From the NCBI RefSeq assembly GCF_010119935.1, contig NZ_CP048209.1, positions 1,979,501 to 2,043,500 of the forward strand: a DNA stretch of 64,000 nt, in the 5' to 3' direction. Positions 42,613 to 51,274 of this stretch are shown here, in pieces. Position numbers and translations under genes: made by a program. The DNA comes from Paenibacillus lycopersici (GTDB taxonomy: Bacteria; Bacillota; Bacilli; Paenibacillales; Paenibacillaceae). The stretch's first letter is position 1, and each line of letters starts with the position of its first letter. Under the pieces are notes generated by a model. The model saw nothing but the letters and a program-made list of their open reading frames with translations. It ran no database searches and was not told the origin of the DNA.

Positions 42613-44262
42613 ATGGTTAAAAAAGACTCGTTAATCAAAGGCACGATCATATTGGCGGCGGCCGCGCTGGTAGCCCGGTTCCTCGGGATTTTCCAGCGCA
42701 TCCCGCTCGACTACATGACGGACAGCCACGGCGGCGGTTATTTCACCGTCGCGAACAATATTTATTTGATGCTGCTGATCGTCGCGACGGGCGGCATTCC
42801 GAGCGCGATCAGCAAGATGGTGTCGGAGCGCTACGCGCTCGGGCGCCCCGACGAAGCGCAGCGCATCTACAAGGCGGCACTGCTGTTCGGCGCCGTCACG
42901 GGCGTGCTCATCACGGTGCTCCTGCTCGTCTTCGCGCCGTTCTACGCGACGCATATCGCCGAGAAGCCGGGAGCGGAGCTCGCCGTTCGGGCCATCGCGC
43001 CCGCGCTGCTGTTCTTCCCGGTCATCGCGATGATGCGCGGCTATTTCCAAGGCCGTCAGTTCATGGCGGCGGGCGGCGTCTCGCAGATCGTCGAGCAGAT
43101 TCTGCGCGTCATTACGGCGGTCGGGCTCGGCTATTTGGCCTTCGGCTTGGACTGGGGACAGGACTGGATCGCCGCGGCGGCGACGTTCGGCAGCGTGTTC
43201 GGCAGCGTCGGCGCGTTCCTGGTCATGCTGTCGTATGCCCGCAGGCTGAAGCGGCAGGATGTGAAAGAGACGGCGGGATCCGGCTTCGCGCAAGCCCGCT
43301 CCAATCGTTCTACGCTGTCATTCAAATCGATTTATAGGGAATTGTTCAAGATTTCGGTACCGATCGTCATTACGTCGATGACGGTGCAATTCATTTATTT
43401 CTTCGATACGTCGTTCTTCATGAAGCTGACGCACGGGTATTACGCCACCGCGGATGCGGATCAAATGCTCGACTGGCTCGGCGTGAAGGCGCAGGCGCTG
43501 GCCGGCATTCCGCCGATTCTGGCGATCGCGCTCAGCCAGTCGATGATTCCGGTCATTTCGGCCGCCTACAAGGTGAAGAACATGAAGGAGGTCGAACGGC
43601 AGGCGTCGCTCGTCATGCGGATCGTCGTCTTCACGGGCGTGCCGGCCTCGCTGATCATGACGGTCGCCGCCGTCTCCATCACCGGCCTGCTGTTCTCCAG
43701 CACCGGCGGCAGCGGCGCCGTCGCCGCGCTGACCGCGGGGACGATCTTCCAGATTACGATGATGACGAGCAACACGGTGCTGACAAGCATGAACAAGCCG
43801 CGGCTGCCGATGCGCCACGCGATATTCGGGATCATCGTCAAAGTCGTGACGAGCTTGATCCTGGCGCCGATTCTCGGCGTGTACGGCATCATCCTGTCGT
43901 CCACGATCTGCTTCATGTTCATCGCGTCGCTGAATTTCCGCCAAATCCGGAAGGAAATCCGGTTGAACATTCTCGGGACGCGCTGGACGGGCTATGTGCT
44001 GACGATCGCCATCGCATCCGGAGCCGGCTGGCTGATCGATTACGCTTGCAGAATGTACGTCGGCGGCATTCCGGTCAAATTGACCTACGCCTTCGCCTGC
44101 ATCGTCGTCGGCCTCGTCTCGCTTGGGCTATATGTCGCGCTGCTCGTTCTGCTTCGGGTCGTGACGAAGGAAGACGTGCAGCAATTCCCGGGCCCGCTGC
44201 GCCGGCTGCTGAACCCGCTGATGCGCGTCGTTGCGCGGCGCGGCGTCAATTCCGGCAGCTAA
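42613..44262 (+). CDS. Polysaccharide flippase-like protein (SpoVB/YtgP, MVF/MATE fold)
   Basis: 549 residues with about fourteen membrane helices. The opening DSLIKGTIILAAAALVARFLG, RIPLDYM and the loop MMRGYFQGRQFM are typical of the SpoVB/YtgP branch of lipid II and polysaccharide flippases. Likely moves lipid-linked wall precursors across the membrane. It follows ThuA by 29 bases. Spore-cortex versus vegetative role cannot be settled from one paralog. Confidence 0.9.
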   Translation: MVKKDSLIKGTIILAAAALVARFLGIFQRIPLDYMTDSHGGGYFTVANNIYLMLLIVATGGIPSAISKMVSERYALGRPDEAQRIYKAALLFGAVTGVLITVLLLVFAPFYATHIAEKPGAELAVRAIAPALLFFPVIAMMRGYFQGRQFMAAGGVSQIVEQILRVITAVGLGYLAFGLDWGQDWIAAAATFGSVFGSVGAFLVMLSYARRLKRQDVKETAGSGFAQARSNRSTLSFKSIYRELFKISVPIVITSMTVQFIYFFDTSFFMKLTHGYYATADADQMLDWLGVKAQALAGIPPILAIALSQSMIPVISAAYKVKNMKEVERQASLVMRIVVFTGVPASLIMTVAAVSITGLLFSSTGGSGAVAALTAGTIFQITMMTSNTVLTSMNKPRLPMRHAIFGIIVKVVTSLILAPILGVYGIILSSTICFMFIASLNFRQIRKEIRLNILGTRWTGYVLTIAIASGAGWLIDYACRMYVGGIPVKLTYAFACIVVGLVSLGLYVALLVLLRVVTKEDVQQFPGPLRRLLNPLMRVVARRGVNSGS

Positions 44263-44289
44263 TCTAGCAGCTATTCTAGTTTCCAGATT

Positions 44290-44344
44290 CCCCTCTATAT
44301 GGTAGAATAGGCCATGGTCTTTCTACCTACGAGAGGGGTTTTTT
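44290..44344 (+). terminator. Terminator/attenuator overlapping the next gene's ribosome site
   Basis: CCCCTCT pairs with AGAGGGG, with inner stem GGTAGAA/TTCTACC, followed by six Ts. The only plausible ribosome site of the next gene, GAGAGGGG, is the 3' arm of this hairpin, and that gene's TTG start is three bases past the T-run. Confidence 0.7.
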
Positions 44345-44347
44345 CAT

Positions 44348-45946
44348 TTGTTGAAGGCATGGATACGAAGCAAGAAGCTTATCGGCATGACAGTCATCGC
44401 GCTGGTTGCAATTGTCGTGGCGGGTTGTCAAGCGTTAAATGGACTAGACTTCAATGCAATGCTGAAGCAATCGCTCGGCACGACATCGTACGAGAGCAGC
44501 GAGACGGTCGAATTCAAGCTGCTCCTGAACGACGGGGCCGAAGCCGGGTTGAGCGGCGCAGAGGCGGAGATCATGAACTTGATTGCCAACGTGAAGCTGT
44601 CGCTGACCGACGTGAAGACGGACGAGCGGAAGGGCATGTCGGCCGAGGGCAGCCTCGACCTGGGCGCCAAGCATATTCCGTTCGCGCTCATGATCAATAA
44701 CGAGGCGGCCGAATTGAAGCTGGACGGGGCGAAGAAGCCGCTCTACTTGTCATTGACGGATCCGGAAGCGGAAGCGGCCGCTTCGACCGACGACGAGGCG
44801 ATCATGAAGGCAGGGAAGCAGATCGTCGACGCCGTCAGCGGCTACGCGATCGACAACTTGCCGAACCCGGCGAACCTGAGCGTGAAGCCGGGTCAAGAGA
44901 CCGTGCATGGCGATACGGTCACCGGCATGAACGTGCACGCGGAGCTGAAGGGCAGGGAGCTGCTGGATTGGCTGAAAGGTTACGTCGACGCGCTCATGGC
45001 CGACAAGGAAGGCTTGAAGTCCATGCTGTCGTCCCTGCTGGAGACGCTGCAGAGCCAAGCGGGCGCGATCGAAGCGTCGCCGGCGGACAGCCTGTTCGGA
45101 TCGCTGCCGAAGGAAGACGAGAAGCAAGAAGCGGTGAACAAGGCGGCCGACGAAATCGCGGACGCGCTGAAGCAATTCAAGGATACGATCGCGCAATCCG
45201 AGAAGGAGGATGCGGAGGAGATGGATGCCCTCTTGAACGACGGCACGTACGTGAAGGGGGATTTGTTCGTCGACGGCAAGCTGGACATTCGCAAAGCGGC
45301 TATCGAAGCCGCCGTTTCGCTGGAAGGAGTTACTGCTCCGGGCACCGTGGATCTTGGTCCGGGCAATGCCGAGCTGCAGGAACAGTCGCCGTTTAAAGGC
45401 ATCTGGATGAAAGTGACGACGGACCGCTGGAACGTCAACGGTGACGTTCAGCCGGCACAGCCGTCGAAGAGCCAGCCGGTGCTGGACGCCGAAAGCCTCA
45501 TGAACATGGAAGGCTACGAAGTGCTTAACCAGTTCGACAAGGGCTCGGACGTATACGACCTGCTGCGCAATCAGGCGCATATCAGCAAGCAGACGCTGGT
45601 CATGAGCCCGGAATTCAGCCGCAATGCGCCGATCATTACGCCGGGCGGCGTGACGATTATACCGCTCCGGTATGCTGCCGAATCGTTCGGCGCAACGGTG
45701 AAGGAAGAGAAGGACGGTTCGATCCGCGTGCAGGACGGCGCGACCAATACGAGCCTCCTCTTGAAAAAGGGAAGCAGCAATGCGATTATTAACGGGAAGA
45801 CGGTCAAATGGACCTTCCCGATGACCGTCGTCGATAATAAGACGTACGTGCCGGCCCGCGATTTCGCGAAGGCGCTCGGCGCGCAGATCAGCTGGGAAGC
45901 CGATGAAGACGACTTCAAGCTGCTCATCCTGGTTCGCGAGCCGTAG
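44348..45946 (+). CDS. Lipoprotein with C-terminal copper-amine-oxidase-N-like domain
   Basis: 532 residues. A lipoprotein signal ends at VVAGC (Cys about 27). Residues about 35-390 are a long Ala/Leu/Lys-rich region I cannot assign. The C-terminal 130 residues hold two repeats of the stalk-like copper amine oxidase N-terminal domain: VTIIPLRYAAESFGATVKEE and KTYVPARDFAKALGAQISWE. These domains are common on Paenibacillus surface proteins. TTG start; a second TTG follows directly. Expression may be attenuated by the hairpin in front. Confidence 0.85.
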   Translation: MLKAWIRSKKLIGMTVIALVAIVVAGCQALNGLDFNAMLKQSLGTTSYESSETVEFKLLLNDGAEAGLSGAEAEIMNLIANVKLSLTDVKTDERKGMSAEGSLDLGAKHIPFALMINNEAAELKLDGAKKPLYLSLTDPEAEAAASTDDEAIMKAGKQIVDAVSGYAIDNLPNPANLSVKPGQETVHGDTVTGMNVHAELKGRELLDWLKGYVDALMADKEGLKSMLSSLLETLQSQAGAIEASPADSLFGSLPKEDEKQEAVNKAADEIADALKQFKDTIAQSEKEDAEEMDALLNDGTYVKGDLFVDGKLDIRKAAIEAAVSLEGVTAPGTVDLGPGNAELQEQSPFKGIWMKVTTDRWNVNGDVQPAQPSKSQPVLDAESLMNMEGYEVLNQFDKGSDVYDLLRNQAHISKQTLVMSPEFSRNAPIITPGGVTIIPLRYAAESFGATVKEEKDGSIRVQDGATNTSLLLKKGSSNAIINGKTVKWTFPMTVVDNKTYVPARDFAKALGAQISWEADEDDFKLLILVREP

Positions 45947-46024
45947 TCGGGCGGCAGGCGATCATCGGCATGCTGCGCGCCGCGCGATCGCCGGCATCCG
46001 GATCTATAAAGGAGATGACCGCAT

Positions 46025-46372
46025 ATGGAATCGATCACGACGGATGACGCTTTCCGCGCTGCCATTCAGGGAGAAGGCGTAACGGTCGCGGTGTTTAAGA
46101 CGACCTGGTGCCCGGATTGTCATTATATCGAGCCGTTCATGCCGGCTGTCGAGTCGAAGTACGAAGGGACAATCCGCTTCGTGCAAATCGACCGCGACGA
46201 TCTGCCGGATCTCTGCTGCAGCGAGCTGAACATCCTGGGCATTCCAAGCTTTATCGCCTTCAAGCAAGGCGGCGAGCTCGTTCGATTCGTCAGCAAGCTG
46301 CGCAAGACGCGCGAGGAGATCGAGCAATTCCTGGATCGCGCGCTGCAGGTCGCGGACGCTTTGGCGAACTAA
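46025..46372 (+). CDS. Thioredoxin family protein
   Basis: 115 residues with a thioredoxin fold: active site TTWCPDCHYIEPFM (CPDC rather than CGPC), FVQIDRDDLPDLC, and the cis-Pro in LGIPSFIAFKQGG. The altered dipeptide and two extra adjacent Cys (LCCSE) suggest a specialised dithiol oxidoreductase rather than the main thioredoxin. AAAGGAGATG precedes the ATG. Ends in front of ctaA. Confidence 0.9.
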   Translation: MESITTDDAFRAAIQGEGVTVAVFKTTWCPDCHYIEPFMPAVESKYEGTIRFVQIDRDDLPDLCCSELNILGIPSFIAFKQGGELVRFVSKLRKTREEIEQFLDRALQVADALAN

Positions 46373-46491
46373 GCGTGCAGAAGGGAACGTCGACGCGTCA
46401 GCCCGGTCCTGATGCCTGCATACCGCAATGATCGAAGGCGGGGCGCCGTCCGCAAGGCGGCGGCATCCGCCGCGTTCGATGCCTTCCCATG

Positions 46492-46530
46492 AAGCCCGCC
46501 ATACGGCCGAACCGCCGATTGGCGGGCTTT
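46492..46530 (+). terminator. Terminator of the thioredoxin-like gene
   Basis: AAGCCCGCCA pairs with TGGCGGGCTT, then TTC. Confidence 0.7.
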
Positions 46531-46618
46531 CTGCATCGCTCCTGCGTTCACAGTTTGAACATGGTATTTGTCGAATTTGTTCGTTATAATGGGAGGTGAT
46601 TCTTTCGGAAGTAAGGTG

Positions 46619-47554
46619 ATGCAATTGAATGCCAAACGTTATCGCGTGCTCGCTGTCTTGACCTGCATCGGCATGTTCCTCGTGCTCATTGCCGGGGCAT
46701 TGGTTACCAATACGGATTCCGGCCGCGGCTGCGGCACGGATTGGCCGCTGTGCAACGGCAAATTCATTCCGGCGTATACCGTCGAATCGTTAATCGAATA
46801 TTCGCACCGTCTGATCAGCGGCGGGGTCGGCTTGCTCGTCCTTGCCGCGTTCATCGCAACGCTGAAGCTGTATCGCAACGAGAAAGAGCCGATCGCGTAC
46901 TCGGCGGGCGCGGGCCTGTTCACGGTGCTCCAGGCGCTGCTCGGCGCCGCCGCCGTCGTATGGCCGACGACGCCCGCCGTGCTCGCGCTGCACTTCGGCA
47001 TCTCGATATTGGCTTTCATGTTCACGCTCCTGCTCGTCATTTGGGCATACCGCGTGAAGCACGGAACGGCAGAGCGGAAGCCGGCCTCCGCCATTCCGCA
47101 GACGGTGTTCTGGTTCTCGCTCGCGATTCTCGTTTACAGTTATTTCGTTATTTATCTGGGGGCCTATATCCGGCATACCCAATCGTCCGGCGGCTGCGTC
47201 GGCTGGCCGTTATGCAACGGCGAATTCGTGCCGGATCTGCACGGGGCGACGCTGTACGTCTTCTTGCATCGCGTCGCTGCAGCCGTTCTGCTCATCCTCG
47301 TCGGCGCCTTGACGCTTTACGTCCACCGCGTTTGCGCCGATCACCCGGGCATGCGCAAAGCGCTTACGGTTACGTTCGCGCTCGTCTGCTGCCAGGTGCT
47401 GAGCGGGGCGCTGCTTACGGTGACGCTTCGCGATGAAGATTGGTTTGTTTTTACGAGTATTCTGCACAATATGATTGTATCCGGCCTGTTCGGCATCTTG
47501 AGCGACTTCATGATCCGGGCCCGGAAATGGCGTCCGGAGCGGCTGCGGGCCTAA
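46619..47554 (+). CDS. ctaA: Heme A synthase
   Basis: 311 residues, eight membrane helices in two similar halves. Hallmarks of CtaA: LVTNTDSGRGCGTDWPLCNG with the first-loop Cys pair, EYSHRLISGG (heme-ligand His), GAYIRHTQSSGGCVGWPLCN and FLHRVAAAVLL in the second half, plus ILHNMIVSG. It oxidises heme O to heme A for aa3-type oxidase. ATG with GGAAG seven bases upstream; TTG two codons later is possible. A TATAAT box lies about 30 bases upstream. Confidence 0.95.
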   Translation: MQLNAKRYRVLAVLTCIGMFLVLIAGALVTNTDSGRGCGTDWPLCNGKFIPAYTVESLIEYSHRLISGGVGLLVLAAFIATLKLYRNEKEPIAYSAGAGLFTVLQALLGAAAVVWPTTPAVLALHFGISILAFMFTLLLVIWAYRVKHGTAERKPASAIPQTVFWFSLAILVYSYFVIYLGAYIRHTQSSGGCVGWPLCNGEFVPDLHGATLYVFLHRVAAAVLLILVGALTLYVHRVCADHPGMRKALTVTFALVCCQVLSGALLTVTLRDEDWFVFTSILHNMIVSGLFGILSDFMIRARKWRPERLRA

Positions 47555-47593
47555 CTTGATGTTTCTAACTCGCGCTACACGGGAGGAATGACG

Positions 47594-48298
47594 ATGCTCC
47601 GTATGTTGTTTGGCGAACCGCCCCGCAAGGATTCAGGCAAGCTGCTCGAGGCGATCCAGGCGATGGAGCGGTACGCCGCCCTGCTGAACAAGCGCATCGA
47701 GCAAGGACAAGACAGTGACCATAACCTCCGCAAATACGAGATTTATACGCTGGGCCTGCTCTCTTCGCTCGACGAGCTGGAAGAGAGCGCCTATGCGGCG
47801 GGCAAATTCGCATCGATGGTCACGTCCGAAACCGTCGAGGGGATGACCGAGGCGGAAACGCTGAATTACCGACGGTATGTGTATTTCGACAAGAACGCCT
47901 TCATCCGCCTGTTCTCGCTGCTCGACAAGCTCGGTACGCTGATGAACGAATATTTGCATCTGGAGACGGAGCGGGTCAAGCCGCATTTCAGCTACTATAC
48001 CGTGCTGCGCAGAATGGCGGAACGAAACGCCTATCCTGAATTGACCGAACCTCTGCATAAGCTGAAGGAAGAGGGCAGGGAGGCGATGAATCGGCTGCGG
48101 AAACGGCGCAACATGGAAATCCACTACATGAATTCCGAGATGCAGGACGATCTGAAGCAGAATCATGAAGCGTATTTCGAACCGCACCGGCTTGAAAACC
48201 TGTCGCAGCAGACGAAGGATCTCGCGCAAATGATGGATCTCCTGCTCGATACGCTGACGCTGACCTTTCATCACGCCTACAGCCAGATGAAGAAATGA
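47594..48298 (+). CDS. HEPN-domain protein (Cthe_2314-like)
   Basis: 234 residues, all-helical and soluble. RKRRNMEIHYMNSEM near residue 170 carries an RNxxxH motif, the active-site signature of HEPN ribonucleases, within a long antiparallel helix region. Length and context match the Cthe_2314-type HEPN family of Clostridia and Paenibacilli. No adjacent nucleotidyltransferase antitoxin is present, so a standard MNT-HEPN toxin pair is not supported. The ATG seven bases after GGGAGG was chosen over one that abuts it. Confidence 0.75.
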   Translation: MLRMLFGEPPRKDSGKLLEAIQAMERYAALLNKRIEQGQDSDHNLRKYEIYTLGLLSSLDELEESAYAAGKFASMVTSETVEGMTEAETLNYRRYVYFDKNAFIRLFSLLDKLGTLMNEYLHLETERVKPHFSYYTVLRRMAERNAYPELTEPLHKLKEEGREAMNRLRKRRNMEIHYMNSEMQDDLKQNHEAYFEPHRLENLSQQTKDLAQMMDLLLDTLTLTFHHAYSQMKK

Positions 48299-48318
48299 CG
48301 CTGACCTAGGAGGATGTC

Positions 48319-49110
48319 ATGGAGCTGAAAGGAAGAACGGCCCTAATTACCGGAAGTGCCAAAGGCTTAGGCAAAATGACCGCGCTTACGCTCGCCGCGA
48401 TGGGCTGCGATATCGTGCTGAACTACGTGACGAGCGAGCGGGAAGCACAGCAATTGGCGGCGGAGATCAGCCAGCTTCACGGCGTGAGGGCGACCGCGGT
48501 CCGCGCGGATATCGCCGTCCGCGACGATGTCGCGCGGCTTGCTTCGGAAGCGCTGTCTTGGTCGGAAACCGGCAGCGTGGACATCCTGATCAATAACGCG
48601 GGACCGTTCATTCGCGAACGGCGGCTGTTCGCGGATTACGACGCCGCCCATATTACGGGGCTCGTCAACGGCAATCTGCTCGGCGTCATGCTGCTCGATC
48701 ACCACATGCTCCCGGGCATGCGGGGGCGGCAGTGGGGGCGCATTATTCATTTCGGCTTCGGTCATGCCGGCGAAGGGCGCGCTTGGCCGCAGCGGGCGGT
48801 CTACGCGGCCGCGAAGACGGGGCTCGTGTCCTTCACGAAGTCGCTCGCCGTCGAGGAGGCCGGCAACGGCATCACGGTCCATATGGTTTGCCCCGGCGAT
48901 ATTCGCGGCCTGAACAAGGAGCGTACGATCGCCGAAGTATCCGAAGAGCGGGACGAGGAATCGCCTCGCGGCCGGCCCGGCAGCGGCGAAGATATCGCGC
49001 GCGTGATCGCGTTTCTCTGCCTGCCGCAGTCGGATTATATGACCGGCAACATCGTCGACGTCACGGGCGGGTTCGACCCGATCAAGACGTCGATAAAATC
49101 AAAGGCATGA
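48319..49110 (+). CDS. Short-chain dehydrogenase/reductase (SDR)
   Basis: 263 residues, classical SDR: cofactor motif TGSAKGLGK, NNAG at about residue 92, and the YAAAK catalytic pair at about residue 158. The catalytic Ser position reads HFGFGHAGE, with no obvious Ser, so activity may be altered. C-terminal GNIVDVTGGFDP is FabG-like. Substrate unknown. GGAGG precedes the ATG; the previous HEPN gene ends 20 bases away. A structured repeat element begins at its stop codon. Confidence 0.88.
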   Translation: MELKGRTALITGSAKGLGKMTALTLAAMGCDIVLNYVTSEREAQQLAAEISQLHGVRATAVRADIAVRDDVARLASEALSWSETGSVDILINNAGPFIRERRLFADYDAAHITGLVNGNLLGVMLLDHHMLPGMRGRQWGRIIHFGFGHAGEGRAWPQRAVYAAAKTGLVSFTKSLAVEEAGNGITVHMVCPGDIRGLNKERTIAEVSEERDEESPRGRPGSGEDIARVIAFLCLPQSDYMTGNIVDVTGGFDPIKTSIKSKA

Positions 49111-49244
49111 CCTGCGGTCGGAATGAGTCTCCAATCGCTGTTGTAGTTCTGATTTCTTGAATATATAGGAGACTATCGGTAGAAATCAGACTACAAAGGC
49201 GACCACTTCGTTTTTCCGACTTCATTCCAACCTCCGGTCACTTT
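49107..49244 (-). repeat. Structured intergenic element, diverged copy 3
   Basis: On the minus strand it matches the 34-kb element in the internal loop block (GTCGGAAAAACGAAGTGGTC against GTCGGAGAAACGAAGTGGTC) and in the opposing GGAGAC block. The outer stem is changed on both sides (GGAATGA and TCATTCC), and the inner stem is a different pair, TTGTAGT...GATTTCT with AGAAATC...ACTACAA. Its 3' end abuts the SDR stop codon. Confidence 0.7.
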
Positions 49245-49296
49245 TACACCATTCTCGGAGCAAATATTGAGCAATAAGAGACAATGAGCAACACAA

Positions 49297-49325
49297 AAAG
49301 CGTCTTGCCAGCGGCAAGACGCTTT
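49297..49325 (-). terminator. Terminator of the Nfu-type gene
   Basis: AAAGCGTCTTGCC and GGCAAGACGCTTT form a perfect 13-bp stem with a three-base loop, 31 bases past the leftward gene's stop. Confidence 0.8.
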
Positions 49326-49355
49326 CATGTAAATAATGGGCAAGCGGGAGCAAGA

Positions 49356-49601
49356 TTAGAATACTTGCATAACCTCTTGTACGCCTTCGACTTCCTCGAG
49401 CAGCGCGCGCTCGATGCCCGCTTTCAGCGTGATCGTCGAGCTCGGGCAGCTGCCGCATGCACCCATCAAACGGAGTTTAACGATGCCATCCTCTACATCA
49501 ACGAGTTCGACATCGCCGCCGTCGCGCTGCAGGAACGGGCGAAGCTTATCGAGAACGTCCAGTACTTCATCATACATGGTGCTTTGTGCGTTTTCGCTCA
49601 T
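49356..49601 (-). CDS. nfuA: NifU C-terminal (Nfu) type Fe-S scaffold
   Basis: 81 residues, a stand-alone Nfu domain as in B. subtilis YutI. The cluster-binding CxxC is in [20 protein letters not shown], with [15 protein letters not shown] at the start. It carries Fe-S clusters to apoproteins. AAAGGAG precedes the ATG. It is divergent from yuzB and close to an A-type carrier gene, as in Bacillus. Confidence 0.94.
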   Translation of the reverse strand: MSENAQSTMYDEVLDVLDKLRPFLQRDGGDVELVDVEDGIVKLRLMGACGSCPSSTITLKAGIERALLEEVEGVQEVMQVF

Positions 49602-49688
49602 TGCAATCCACTCCTTTCTCCCCTATTATAGTACAAAGCAAAGCAATTGAAAATGGATATCAGTAACTAGAGGCAAGGTGAAACCGAC

Positions 49689-49961
49689 ATGTTGAAACCG
49701 ATGGTCGAATTTTGCGCCAGCAATATGCATCACGGCACGGATAAGCTCATGAAGAAGCTCGAGGAGAATCCGGATTACGAAGTCATCGAGTACGGCTGCC
49801 TGGGCAATTGCGGCGAATGCTACCTTGCGCCGTTCGGCATGGTGAACGGACAGATCGTCTCGGCCGATACGGTCGAGGAATTGGAAACGAAAATCATGGA
49901 TGAGATCGAGGAGGAGCAAGCCTTGCGCGAAGCGCTCGATCGGCTCATAGACGATATGTAA
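49689..49961 (+). CDS. yuzB: YuzB family protein (DUF1450)
   Basis: 90 residues. Conserved Cys-rich segment VIEYGCLGNCGECYLAPFGMVNG-type (three Cys between residues 38 and 47) and an N-terminal Cys in VEFCASN suggest a metal or Fe-S site. The family is of unknown function and sits beside yutJ and yutI in Bacillus, the arrangement seen here. AAGGTG precedes the ATG. Confidence 0.9.
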   Translation: MLKPMVEFCASNMHHGTDKLMKKLEENPDYEVIEYGCLGNCGECYLAPFGMVNGQIVSADTVEELETKIMDEIEEEQALREALDRLIDDM

Positions 49962-50028
49962 GGCTGCTGCATACCGCCGGCTGACCGAGCTGCCGAACAC
50001 CCGCGCATACGTCCAAGTATGGCCGGTT

Positions 50029-51096
50029 TTATCCGAAATGATGCTTGGACATCCACAAGACGCCGCTCTTGACCAGACGCGGCACGCGTCCCATCATCGT
50101 CGTGCGGCCCATCAGGCCGAAACCGTCTTTCTTGCCGAGGGAACCGAGCGTGCCCTTCAGCTTGATTTTGCCAAGCTTCGGCGTCTTGCCGCTCCAGGTC
50201 GCTTGCATGACTTCCGCCACTTGCTTGCCTTGGCCTTCCGCGGCCTGCGCGCTTGGCGAGAAGGGCAGGGAGGCACAGTCGCCGACGATGAAGACATCAT
50301 TGTAATCCGGCAGCTGATGGTACTCGTTGATAATCAGGCGGCCCTGATTGTCCTTGGGCAGATTCATGCGCTGCACGAGCGGAACCGGTTGAATGCCCGC
50401 CGTCCACACCGTGGCATCGGATAGAATCGGACTCGTCGAATTCGCATCGTAGAGTACGCCGTCTTCCAGTTTATGCAAGGAGACATGCCCGCGCATTTCC
50501 ACCTCGTGTTCGATAAACCAGGAAGACACGTATTCCTTCAATTTGACCGGAAACGCCGAGAGGATGCTCGGGCCGCGGTCGATAATGCGGATGTTCAGGT
50601 CCGGCCGGCTTTCGCGAAGCTCGGCAGCCACCTCGACGCCGCTCAAGCCGCCGCCGACGATGGACACTTGGCCGTAAGGCTTCACGTCGTTGAGCGCCAT
50701 GTACGTTTTGCGCGAGGCGGACATCGTCTGAATGCTGTGCGAATACAGCTCCGCGCCTTCGATGCCGTGGTACTTGTCCGTGCAGCCGAGGGCCACGACG
50801 AGCCAGTCGTAGCTAAGCGGCTCTTGACCGGCCAGAACGATATGCTTCTCGTCCAGGTCGATGTCCGTTACTTCGCCGTAGGTGACGATCAGGCGCGGAT
50901 CGGACGGGAAGGCAACCCGCAAATCGATCTCCGGCGATGTGCCGGCAACCAGCGCGTAATATTCCGTTTTGAGTCCCTGATACGGCATCCGGTCGATCAG
51001 CACGACGACCGTATCGTCGGGCAGCTCGCCTTCGAGCAGCGAGTGGGCAACCGTAAGCCCGCCGTAGCCGCCGCCAAGAATAACGAATCGTTTCAT
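50029..51096 (-). CDS. yutJ: YutJ-type NADH dehydrogenase-like flavoprotein
   Basis: 355 residues, the length of B. subtilis YutJ. Type II NADH dehydrogenase fold: FAD site FVILGGGYGGLTVAHSL at the start, NAD site VSIVGGGLSGVEVAAEL mid-protein, and the second FAD motif DVFIVGDCASLP. Peripheral membrane oxidation of NAD(P)H with quinone is the family reaction, though YutJ itself is little studied. The ATG was chosen over an in-frame TTG overlapping the ribosome site. Confidence 0.92.
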   Translation of the reverse strand: MKRFVILGGGYGGLTVAHSLLEGELPDDTVVVLIDRMPYQGLKTEYYALVAGTSPEIDLRVAFPSDPRLIVTYGEVTDIDLDEKHIVLAGQEPLSYDWLVVALGCTDKYHGIEGAELYSHSIQTMSASRKTYMALNDVKPYGQVSIVGGGLSGVEVAAELRESRPDLNIRIIDRGPSILSAFPVKLKEYVSSWFIEHEVEMRGHVSLHKLEDGVLYDANSTSPILSDATVWTAGIQPVPLVQRMNLPKDNQGRLIINEYHQLPDYNDVFIVGDCASLPFSPSAQAAEGQGKQVAEVMQATWSGKTPKLGKIKLKGTLGSLGKKDGFGLMGRTTMMGRVPRLVKSGVLWMSKHHFG

Positions 51097-51274
51097 TTTA
51101 AATCCCAACCTTCTGTATGCGATAAGTGCATGTTTGCTGTTTGTTATTTATCATGTAGTATGCACATGACAGACCCTCGCGATGAGAACATCTCTCCGCG
51201 AAGGTCATGGTAATCGATGTTTAACCTAGTTTAGCCGTATTTGAGTCGAAGCTTAGTCGTTGCTTATTCCTTGT

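Noticed and set aside
47594-48298. HEPN toxin of a toxin-antitoxin pair
   Set aside because: No adjacent nucleotidyltransferase or other antitoxin; neighbours are ctaA and an SDR gene.
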